Assembly: GCA_937919945.1 (NCBI GenBank)
Contig: CALESY010000138.1
Location: 1-13,439, forward strand
From: an uncultured Chitinophagaceae bacterium
GTDB taxonomy: Bacteria > Bacteroidota > Bacteroidia > Chitinophagales > Chitinophagaceae
Length of the DNA stretch: 13,439 bases
Direction of reading: 5' to 3'
The notes under the pieces are model-generated. The model did not search any database, was not told the DNA's origin, and was given only the letters and a program-made list of their open reading frames with translations. Below, one piece after another: positions 1 to 6,360 of this stretch. Both the position numbers and the translations under genes were made by a program. Within the stretch, counting starts at the first letter, position 1; each line of letters opens with the position of its first letter.

Positions 1-167
1 GGGTATTCAACCGTTGGGGCCAGGAAGTATACAACGGCAACAAAGGCTGGGATGGCACATGGCGTGGTGTGGTACAGGAGTCAGGTACATACACTTACCT
101 GATACGTGTAGCTTACTCTGATGGTGAAGTAGAAACCTATAAAGGTGATGTGACACTCGTGAGATAA
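1..167 (+). CDS. 3' end of a protein with a gliding-motility/T9SS type B C-terminal sorting domain (partial)
   Basis: The open frame starts at base 3 and runs to TAA at 165-167, giving the last 54 residues of a protein that begins left of the window. It opens VFNRWGQEVYNG, continues GWDGTWRG and SGTYTYLIRVAYSDG, and ends with YKGDVTLVR. This matches the pattern of the gliding-motility-associated C-terminal domain (CHU_C class): FNRWG, a GWDG turn, G-T-Y-x-Y, and a final KGxVTLxR. Such domains target large extracellular proteins through the type IX secretion system, so the product is probably secreted or on the surface. The function of the main body cannot be told because it is outside the window. 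The downstream hairpin ends the gene cleanly. Confidence 0.85.
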   Translation, partial: VFNRWGQEVYNGNKGWDGTWRGVVQESGTYTYLIRVAYSDGEVETYKGDVTLVR

Positions 168-194
168 ACAATAGTAGTATTAAGTAAACATAAT

Positions 195-232
195 AAAAAG
201 ACCGCACAGCATTTGCTGTACGGTCTTTTTTT
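195..232. terminator. Bidirectional intrinsic terminator between the sorting-domain gene and gcvP
   Basis: A stem forms between 195-211 and 214-230. Sixteen of 17 positions pair (one C-A mismatch at 205/220), and the innermost pair closes on only 2 bases, so the real loop is probably 4 nt. It has an A-tract on the left and a T-tract through 232 on the right, so it works as a poly-U terminator on both strands. It lies 28 bp after the stop of the rightward gene and 18 bp after the stop of leftward gcvP. Confidence 0.88.
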
Positions 233-249
233 GTAGTAGTATTTGTCAG

Positions 250-3132
250 TTATGCTTCTGCTTCCATGTACGAAGAAACAGGCTCGCAGGTACATATCAG
301 GTTACGATCACCATGTGTATTATTTACACGTGCTACGCTTGGCCAGAATTTATTGTTCCTTACCCAATCCAATGGGAAAGCAGCTTCTTCGCGACTGTAT
401 GCATGTTGCCAATTGTTGGCAGTAATCATAAACTGCGTATGTGGCGCATTTTTCAACACATTATCTTTCTTGTCAGCCTTGCCTTCTTCTATCGCGCGTA
501 TCTCTGCACGTATGCCTAATAACGCATCACAAAAACGATCAAGCTCTGCTTTGTCTTCGCTTTCTGTAGGTTCTATCATAATAGTACCCGGCACAGGGAA
601 GCTCATCGTAGGTGCGTGGAAGCCATAATCCATCAGGCGTTTAGCAACATCTTCTGCTTCTATCTCTGCCGTCTTTTTAAACGGACGTAAATCAACAATA
701 AACTCGTGTGCACATGTACCGCCTGTGCCAGTGTATAGGATATCAAAATCTTTCTCCAAACGGGCACGCATGTAGTTTGCGTTCAATATAGCGTATTCGG
801 TTGCTTTGCGTACACCATCAGTACCCAGCATACGGATATAAGCGTAAGATATAAGTAATATACTTGCAGAGCCGAATGGTGCAGCAGATACTGCATTGGC
901 TGCTTTACCGTTTGTATCAACCACATGCGATGGCAGGTGTGGTGCAAGGTGCGACTTCACACATATGGGGCCCATACCGGGACCGCCACCACCGTGCGGT
1001 ATTGCGAATGTTTTGTGCAAGTTCAGGTGACAAACGTCTGCACCTATCAACCCCGGGGCAGTTAAGCCAACCTGTGCGTTCATGTTAGCACCGTCCATAT
1101 ATACTTGCCCGCCATGTTGATGAACGATGTCTGTTATTTCTTTTATCGTCTCCTCGTACACACCATATGTAGATGGATATGTAACCATAATACCAGCCAG
1201 GTTAGCAGCGTGCTGAGCAGCTTTTGCTTTCAGGTCTTCAACGTCTATGTAGCCGTTTTCTAACGCTTTTACCACTACCACTTTGTAACCAACCATTACT
1301 GCCGATGCCGGATTGGTACCGTGAGCAGATATAGGTATCAGCATTACGTTGCGGTGTTTATCGCCGCGGCTGTCGTGATAAGATTTGATTGTGAGCAGCC
1401 CCGCATATTCGCCCTGCGCTCCGCTATTGGGTTGCAGGCTACACGCGTCGAATCCGGTAATCTCGCAAAGGTATTGAGACAATTCTTTTGCCATTTGCAG
1501 ATAACCTGCAGCTTGATTTTTAGGTGCAAAAGGATGCATTTTGCTCCAGTTGGCCCAACTAAGCGGCATCATTTCTGATGCTGCATTCAGCTTCATGGTA
1601 CAAGAGCCAAGCGAAATCATGCTTGTATTCAGACTCAAGTCTTTATTTTCCAGCATCTTGATATAGCGCATCATTTGCGATTCGCTGTGATGACTGTTAA
1701 ATACCGGATGCGTAAGGAATGCAGAAGTGCGTGTAAGCGATGTGCCGATGTTTGTCAATACTTCTTCGTGGCTGATTTCAAAACTTACAGGTGCTTCTGA
1801 ATCGTCAAATACAGAGATTATATTAAACAGGTCAGAAGTAGTAGTTGTTTCATCAAGTGATATACCAACTAATGTATTATCAGCAAAATAGCGGAAATTG
1901 ATTTGCGCTGCTTCTGCTTTTGCTTTTATTGCATTTGCATCAGCTACTTTTACAACAATGGTGTCAAAATAAGATGTTGATACAATGCTAACACCATGCG
2001 CTTTCAGTTGGCTTGCCAATGTGTGTGTCAGCAGGCTTACGCGCTTGGCAATATTTATTAATCCATCAGGCCCATGATACACGGCATACATGGCAGCCAT
2101 ATTTGCCAACAAAGCCTGTGCAGTACAGATATTAGATGTTGCTTTCTCGCGTTTGATGTGTTGTTCACGTGTTTGCAAAGCCATACGCAGCGCACGATTA
2201 CCGTTTGCATCGATACTTACACCAATGATACGGCCTGGTATAGCACGTTTAAAATCGTCTGTACAAGAGAAAAATGCAGCATGTGGTCCGCCATAGCCCA
2301 ATGGAACACCAAAGCGTTGAGCACTACCTAATGCCACATCTGCACCAAGTTCTCCCGGTGGAGTGAGCAATGTAAGTGCCAGCAGGTCCGTAGCCATCGC
2401 TACATAAGCACCTGCAGCATGTACTTTTTCTATAAAGCCGCGGTAGTCTTCAACATTACCCTTATCATTAGGGTATTGTACCAACGCACCGAAGAAAGTA
2501 TTGTCTATTGCAGCAGTTTTGTAATCACCCATTACAACAGTTGCCCCTAATGGAGTAGCACGTGTTATTACAACGTCTAATGTCTGTGGGAAAATATTCT
2601 CATCAACAAAGAACTTAGGGCGTTCCAGATTGTCGTGGTCTTTGTTCAACGTAGCCAAGAACATGTGCATAGCTTCTGCAGCAGCGGTAGCTTCGTCCAA
2701 CAAGGATGCATTGGCGATTGGCAATGCAGTAAGGTCGCTCACCATTGTTTGGTAATTCAGCAAACTTTCCAACCTGCCTTGCGAAATCTCTGCCTGATAA
2801 GGTGTGTACTGCGTGTACCATCCTGGATTTTCAAAAATATTGCGAAGTATAACACTTGGAGTAAGTGTATCATAATACCCCTGCCCTATATAGTTTTTGA
2901 ATACTTTATTCTTACTAGCCAATTCATTCGAAATGCGTAGGTATTCAGCCTCACTCACACTTTCAGGTATATTCAATGCTTTACCCATGCGTATGCCTGA
3001 TGGCACAGTACGACCTATAAGGGAATCCATATCTGCTACACCTATGGTAGTCAGCATTTGTTTTGTATCGTGTTCGTTAGGTCCTATATGGCGACCATGG
3101 AACTCTTCATTTTGCAGAGAAAACAAATTCAT
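250..3132 (-). CDS. gcvP: Glycine dehydrogenase (decarboxylating), P-protein of the glycine cleavage system
   Basis: This PLP enzyme decarboxylates glycine and passes the aminomethyl group to the lipoyl arm of the H-protein, the first step of cytoplasmic glycine cleavage that feeds one-carbon units to tetrahydrofolate. The 960-residue length fits the single-chain homodimeric type (about 950-960 residues), not the split GcvPA/GcvPB type. The N-terminus has the family pattern FxxRHIGPNE, and the C-terminal half carries the PLP loop NLHKTFAIPHGGGGPG with the Schiff-base lysine at about residue 707, close to its place in the E. coli enzyme. SLGSCTMKLN, near the middle, and the DGANMNAQVGL segment are also typical. 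The ATG at 3132 follows a strong promoter. No gcvT, gcvH or lipoamide dehydrogenase gene is in the window, so the system is not one operon here. No glycine riboswitch fits in the short leader. Confidence 0.97.
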   Translation of the reverse strand: MNLFSLQNEEFHGRHIGPNEHDTKQMLTTIGVADMDSLIGRTVPSGIRMGKALNIPESVSEAEYLRISNELASKNKVFKNYIGQGYYDTLTPSVILRNIFENPGWYTQYTPYQAEISQGRLESLLNYQTMVSDLTALPIANASLLDEATAAAEAMHMFLATLNKDHDNLERPKFFVDENIFPQTLDVVITRATPLGATVVMGDYKTAAIDNTFFGALVQYPNDKGNVEDYRGFIEKVHAAGAYVAMATDLLALTLLTPPGELGADVALGSAQRFGVPLGYGGPHAAFFSCTDDFKRAIPGRIIGVSIDANGNRALRMALQTREQHIKREKATSNICTAQALLANMAAMYAVYHGPDGLINIAKRVSLLTHTLASQLKAHGVSIVSTSYFDTIVVKVADANAIKAKAEAAQINFRYFADNTLVGISLDETTTTSDLFNIISVFDDSEAPVSFEISHEEVLTNIGTSLTRTSAFLTHPVFNSHHSESQMMRYIKMLENKDLSLNTSMISLGSCTMKLNAASEMMPLSWANWSKMHPFAPKNQAAGYLQMAKELSQYLCEITGFDACSLQPNSGAQGEYAGLLTIKSYHDSRGDKHRNVMLIPISAHGTNPASAVMVGYKVVVVKALENGYIDVEDLKAKAAQHAANLAGIMVTYPSTYGVYEETIKEITDIVHQHGGQVYMDGANMNAQVGLTAPGLIGADVCHLNLHKTFAIPHGGGGPGMGPICVKSHLAPHLPSHVVDTNGKAANAVSAAPFGSASILLISYAYIRMLGTDGVRKATEYAILNANYMRARLEKDFDILYTGTGGTCAHEFIVDLRPFKKTAEIEAEDVAKRLMDYGFHAPTMSFPVPGTIMIEPTESEDKAELDRFCDALLGIRAEIRAIEEGKADKKDNVLKNAPHTQFMITANNWQHAYSREEAAFPLDWVRNNKFWPSVARVNNTHGDRNLICTCEPVSSYMEAEA

Positions 3133-3170
3133 ATAATTAGTTACAACTCTTTAAAGATTATAAAGAATTG

Positions 3171-3203
3171 CAAAGTTAGCGGGATGGCGGGGATTTGCAA
3201 AAA
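3171..3203 (-). promoter_or_regulatory. Bacteroidota-type promoter of gcvP
   Basis: Read on the minus strand, TTTTTG (complement of 3198-3203) is followed by a 19-base spacer and TAACTTTG (complement of 3171-3178), an exact match to the TAnnTTTG -7 element with a -33 TTG. Transcription should start near 3164, giving a leader of about 30 nt before the ATG at 3132. The doxX-like gene ends at 3213, so gcvP has its own promoter although it lies downstream of that gene on the same strand. Confidence 0.7.
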
Positions 3204-3212
3204 CTTACAATA

Positions 3213-3638
3213 TTAAGGCCTTATACAAAACCAATATATCCATAATATGTATATCGGTTGGAAAAATAGCCTTGATATGTTGTACAGATTATGTTTAACA
3301 ATAGCTACATGAATATTTGCAGGAAATACACAAATTAATAATAATATCAAGCCGTATGCCGCATATACCCTTGTACCACCAAACAGCAGCCCTATGCCTA
3401 ACATTATCTCGGCTGCACCACTAACATAGTTCATTGCTTCTCTATAAGGCCAACTAGGGGGTACCATAGTTAGTAGCTTCTCTGGTTTTACAAAATGTGA
3501 ACCCCCTACTATAATAAACATAATAGCAGTAGCGATAACGCCGCACATTTTAGAGTTGTTTAGCTGATTAAGTATTCCTGCAAGGGATAAGAGCCATATC
3601 ATTCCATATATTGATATTAATCCTATTAAAAATGCCAT
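3213..3638 (-). CDS. DoxX-like small integral membrane protein
   Basis: From the ATG at 3638 the product has 141 residues and about five hydrophobic segments (roughly 2-22, 30-47, 70-88, 90-107 and 123-138), so it is an inner-membrane protein. GGSHFVKPEKLLTMVPP (45-61), SGAAEIMLGIGLLF (73-86) and FPANIH (105-110) fit the DoxX/DoxD-like superfamily, whose members are often linked to quinol or thiol redox chemistry; the substrate here is unknown. The frame also has an upstream TTG at 3653, adding five residues. I prefer the ATG because it follows a -7-like TACTTTTG and because the TTG lies in the centre of an inverted repeat. The gene follows the Crp/Fnr-like regulator by 53 bp and is probably its target or operon partner. 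Confidence 0.78.
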   Translation of the reverse strand: MAFLIGLISIYGMIWLLSLAGILNQLNNSKMCGVIATAIMFIIVGGSHFVKPEKLLTMVPPSWPYREAMNYVSGAAEIMLGIGLLFGGTRVYAAYGLILLLICVFPANIHVAIVKHNLYNISRLFFQPIYILWIYWFCIRP

Positions 3639-3663
3639 ATACTTTTTGTACAAAAGTATATGG
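3635..3663. promoter_or_regulatory. Perfect 12-bp-arm inverted repeat over the doxX-like start codon
   Basis: The left arm is 3635-3646 (CCATATACTTTT), the centre TGTAC is 3647-3651, and the right arm 3652-3663 is the exact reverse complement of the left. On the minus strand one arm contains the ATG of the DoxX-like gene and the other contains TACTTTTG, a match to the TAnnTTTG -7 element, though no good -33 TTG is seen 19 bases upstream. It could be a DNA operator for the adjacent Crp/Fnr-like regulator, or an RNA hairpin hiding the start codon in read-through transcripts. It is not a terminator, since no T-tract follows the stem. Confidence 0.7.
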
Positions 3664-3691
3664 GAGATATAGCCTAAAAAATGAACCGGGA

Positions 3692-4255
3692 TTAATAAAT
3701 ACGCTTCCTTATGCGGCTCAGTGCCTGAGGTGTAATGCCAATATAAGAAGCCAGATATTTTAAGGGAATTTGTTGTATCATATCGGGTTGTTCATTTAGT
3801 AACTTTAGATAACGCTCCTCTGCCGAAAGAGTAAGAAATGATAGTTCTCTATTGGTTTTTCGTATAAAAAGCTGTTCTGCAGCTAATCTTCCAATCATTT
3901 GTGATTTTTCACTGCCGTTGTATACCAGTTGAAGGTCGTTATATTCAATTCTCCACAAACAAGTATTTGTTAGAGCCTGAATTGTATATAATGAAGGTTC
4001 TCGTTTTAAAAATGAGCTGTACCCTGAAGTAAAATTGTTCGCAAAAGCAAAGTCAAAAGTTATTTCTCTATCGTCTTTTTCAATGAAAAATCTTAGTAAC
4101 CCTTTCTCAATGAAGTACAGATACCTCTCAACTTGTTTAGCTTTTAGTACGAACTCGTTTTTTTGAAACTCAACATATTCAAGCCTCGATAAAAAATCTT
4201 GAATCTCATGATCACTAATATCATGTTCTTCAAGAATATTCTTTAACTGCTGCAT
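3692..4255 (-). CDS. Crp/Fnr-family transcriptional regulator (first paralogue)
   Basis: This 187-residue protein has an N-terminal cyclic-nucleotide-binding-like beta barrel (about 20-110; KGLLRFFIEKDDREITFDFAF at 51-71 is the typical core) and a dimer helix. It ends with a short HTH in which IPLKYLASYIGITPQALSRIRKRI (163-186) gives the recognition helix. The barrel lacks the RxS phosphate-binding signature of true cAMP receptors and has no Cys cluster for iron-sulfur or haem, so the signal is unknown. It is the short Bacteroidota form that ends just after the recognition helix. Its ATG lies 2 bp after the stop of the ParA-like gene, so the two are probably co-transcribed and coupled. It resembles the second regulator at 5125-5718, especially in the HTH. 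Confidence 0.9.
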   Translation of the reverse strand: MQQLKNILEEHDISDHEIQDFLSRLEYVEFQKNEFVLKAKQVERYLYFIEKGLLRFFIEKDDREITFDFAFANNFTSGYSSFLKREPSLYTIQALTNTCLWRIEYNDLQLVYNGSEKSQMIGRLAAEQLFIRKTNRELSFLTLSAEERYLKLLNEQPDMIQQIPLKYLASYIGITPQALSRIRKRIY

Positions 4256-4257
4256 AG

Positions 4258-4998
4258 CTATTCTAAAACCCCCTCTTTTATCTCATTCCACAAGGCGCGG
4301 TAGCAGGTAGCAGCATAGCTACTGTGCGCAAAAGCTTCAACAGGGGCATTGTTAATACCCATCTTCTCAATATCTGACAGATATGGGATATAGTATTCAA
4401 AAAAACGTTTATCCTTATAGAGTTCTGCCATTACATCTTTGTGCATGTTTTTACGTATATCCACTATTGTAAAAAAGCACATCAGCTTTTCCAGTTCGTT
4501 TGTCTTCTCTTCAAAGTAATGTTTTACGATATCGTATGTACGTACGGATAGTGTAGTAGGGATTACAGGCATAAGTACCGCATCCGATGCATAAAAGATA
4601 TTGTCTGCCAAATGAGAAAACCCCGGCGGACAATCTATAAACACAAAATCATAATCCTGCTCTAACCATTTCAGCAGGTTGTGCAGTTGTTTTTTAGAAT
4701 GTTTATCGTCCAACAATACATCAAGTTTGCGGGCAGACAGGTCAGCAGGTATAATATCCAAACCATCATAGCCGGTAGCCATAATAGCCTCTTCTATACT
4801 CAGTGTATGCTCTATTATTTTTTTAGCAATGCCTTTTTCTTTGGGTTGTGCATTGTAGTAAAAGCTGGCCGCACCTTGCGGGTCCAGATCCCACAGCAAG
4901 GTTTTAAATCCATCTTTTGCAGCCATGTATGCAAAGTTGACACAAGATGCGGTTTTGCCAACACCGCCTTTCAGGTTGTATAATGATGCTACGAACAT
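4258..4998 (-). CDS. Orphan ParA/Soj-family ATPase
   Basis: This 246-residue cytoplasmic protein is of the MinD/ParA deviant Walker-A class. The nucleotide loop is KGGVGKT (10-16), with signature lysine K10. WDLDPQGA (36-43) is the Walker A' segment, FVFIDCPPG (118-126) is Walker B with D122, and PTTLSVRTYD (147-156) is the usual following block. Chromosomal Soj or plasmid ParA proteins normally work with a ParB and parS; neither is in the window, and there is no N-terminal HTH. It could position a membrane or DNA cargo, or act with the regulator encoded 2 bp downstream. The role is unknown. No plasmid replication gene is near. Confidence 0.88.
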   Translation of the reverse strand: MFVASLYNLKGGVGKTASCVNFAYMAAKDGFKTLLWDLDPQGAASFYYNAQPKEKGIAKKIIEHTLSIEEAIMATGYDGLDIIPADLSARKLDVLLDDKHSKKQLHNLLKWLEQDYDFVFIDCPPGFSHLADNIFYASDAVLMPVIPTTLSVRTYDIVKHYFEEKTNELEKLMCFFTIVDIRKNMHKDVMAELYKDKRFFEYYIPYLSDIEKMGINNAPVEAFAHSSYAATCYRALWNEIKEGVLE

Positions 4999-5020
4999 AG
5001 TAATATAAACATGCCTTGTA

Positions 5021-5051
5021 TAAAACTACGCTATTATGTAATGCGAAGCAA
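5021..5051 (-). promoter_or_regulatory. Possible promoter of the parA/crp/doxX cluster
   Basis: On the minus strand TTG (complement of 5049-5051) is followed by 20 bases and TAGTTTTA (complement of 5021-5028), one mismatch from TAnnTTTG. It lies about 23 bp upstream of the ParA-like ATG in the divergent region. It is weaker than the gcvP promoter and only suggestive. Confidence 0.35.
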
Positions 5052-5124
5052 TGTACATATGTTATGTTTCGGCACTGCTTTGTATTGTGTTCTTTATTTT
5101 TACACTATCATTAAGTAACACACT

Positions 5125-5718
5125 ATGCCTTCAACTATCAATTTCGATACGATTATTACAAATATTGAAAACAGGTATTGTAAGCTAACGGACGAAACCA
5201 TTGCAGAGATACCTAAATATTTTAAACTGATAGAATGCAATAAAAATACTTTGTTGGTTCGCGAAGGCCAGCAAGCCAATAAAACGTATTATATGATTAA
5301 AGGTTGCGCAAGGGCATACTATGTTAAAGATGGTAAAGAGATAACACATTGGTTTGCTTTTGAAAATGAATTTATCTGTTCCATTCATAGCTTCTTTAAC
5401 AACATCCCGAGCCCTCACTTTATTGAAATACTGGAAGACAGCATCTTACTTGAAGTAACCCGTGCAGATGTACAATTGCTGGCAGATAAAAACCATAATT
5501 TTGAAAAGCTGCAAAAAGAGGTAGTGGTACATACACTGTTGAAACTGCAATATAGGGTTGAGGGGTTACTATTTGAAACCGCTTACAATCGTTACCAAAA
5601 TTTGCTTGATGCACAGCCCGATATCACACAACGGGTACCATTAACACATATAGCATCTCACTTGGGCATAACACTGGAAACGCTTAGCCGCATACGCAGC
5701 CCTAAGTATGGAATTTGA
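5125..5718 (+). CDS. Crp/Fnr-family transcriptional regulator (second paralogue)
   Basis: The 197-residue product has a cNMP-binding-like barrel (about 28-115; LLVREGQQANKTYYMIKGCARAYYVKDGKEITHWFAFENEF is the core). Its C-terminal HTH is VPLTHIASHLGITLETLSRIR (171-191). In the last 40 residues it is close to the first regulator (shared RY..LL..QPD..Q..PL..AS..GIT...LSRIR), about half identical by eye, so the two are paralogues. The usual cAMP-contacting RxS is not seen. The gene is divergent from the ParA-like gene and 30 bp upstream of a flavoprotein gene, with a Crp/Fnr-type dyad over its own stop codon. It probably controls the flavoprotein gene; the signal is unknown. Confidence 0.9.
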   Translation: MPSTINFDTIITNIENRYCKLTDETIAEIPKYFKLIECNKNTLLVREGQQANKTYYMIKGCARAYYVKDGKEITHWFAFENEFICSIHSFFNNIPSPHFIEILEDSILLEVTRADVQLLADKNHNFEKLQKEVVVHTLLKLQYRVEGLLFETAYNRYQNLLDAQPDITQRVPLTHIASHLGITLETLSRIRSPKYGI

Positions 5719-5730
5719 TGTATGTCAAAT
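5713..5730. promoter_or_regulatory. Crp/Fnr-geometry dyad, ATTTGA-N6-TCAAAT
   Basis: Arms ATTTGA (5713-5718) and TCAAAT (5725-5730) are perfect inverted repeats separated by 6 bases. The half-site spacing is that of TGTGA-N6-TCACA (Crp), and the half-sites resemble Fnr TTGAT. It overlaps the stop codon of the second regulator and lies 18 bp before the first ATG (45 bp before the preferred ATG) of the flavoprotein gene. This is a good place for a regulator binding site. Confidence 0.55.
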
Positions 5731-5775
5731 GGCGGTTGATGTAATGCAATGAACTTTGCACGCACAACTATATAT

Positions 5776-6360
5776 ATGGCGGATAAGAAGATTTTGATAA
5801 TAAACGGACACCCGGACGAGTTAAGCTTCAACCATGCACTATCACAAGCCTATCAGCAGGGTGCAAAGCGCACCAATGCCGATGTACAAACTATCAATAT
5901 TCATACCCTGAATTTCAACCCCAACCTGATGTATGGGTATAGGAAACGAACAGAACTGGAACCCGACTTAATTGATGCACAACAAAAAATACTTTGGGCC
6001 GACCATCTTGTATGGATTCACCCTGTGTGGTGGGGTTCATACCCCGCCATTATGAAAGGTTTTATAGACAGGGTTTTCCTGCCGGGTTTTGCTTTTAAAA
6101 AAAGAGAAAACTCAGTCTGGTGGGATAAATTGCTAAAAGGCAAAACAGCCACCATAATTTGTACAATGGACCAGCCTGCATGGTATTATCGATTGGTGTA
6201 CAGAAATGCCAGCATTAATGCCCTAAAAAAACTGACAATGGAATTTTGCGGTGTCAAGCCGGTTCGCACTGTTGCCATCGGACCTATAAGATTATCTAAA
6301 GAAAGGTATAGAAAGAAATGGCTGCAGAAAATTGAGGAACTGGGCTATTACAATAAGTGA
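5776..6360 (+). CDS. NAD(P)H:quinone oxidoreductase / KefF-like flavoprotein (flavodoxin-like fold)
   Basis: From the ATG at 5776 this is a 194-residue protein starting MADKKILIINGHPDE. An in-frame ATG at 5749 would add nine residues, but the later start puts the first beta strand at the N-terminus, as usual in the family. Evidence is the FMN-phosphate loop NGHP, the segment HPVWWGSYPAIMKGFIDRVFLPGFAF, and a C-terminal GVKPVRTVAIGPI strand. These mark the NQO1/KefF/modulator-of-drug-activity group, which reduces quinones or electrophiles with two electrons from NAD(P)H in the cytoplasm. No kefC antiporter gene is nearby, so a general quinone or electrophile reductase is likelier. It is probably in one unit with the upstream Crp/Fnr-like gene. 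Confidence 0.87.
   Translation: MADKKILIINGHPDELSFNHALSQAYQQGAKRTNADVQTINIHTLNFNPNLMYGYRKRTELEPDLIDAQQKILWADHLVWIHPVWWGSYPAIMKGFIDRVFLPGFAFKKRENSVWWDKLLKGKTATIICTMDQPAWYYRLVYRNASINALKKLTMEFCGVKPVRTVAIGPIRLSKERYRKKWLQKIEELGYYNK

Noticed and set aside
266..628. A 120-codon plus-strand open frame
   Set aside because: It is antisense to the conserved C-terminal part of gcvP.
2162..2174. A CACGTG-centred, parS-like sequence in gcvP
   Set aside because: It matches only the central part of a parS site, is inside a conserved coding region (TREQHIK), and is 2 kb from the ParA-like gene with no ParB gene.
3133..3170. A glycine riboswitch before gcvP
   Set aside because: The leader from the predicted start site is only about 30 nt, too short for a riboswitch aptamer, and no paired structure is visible.
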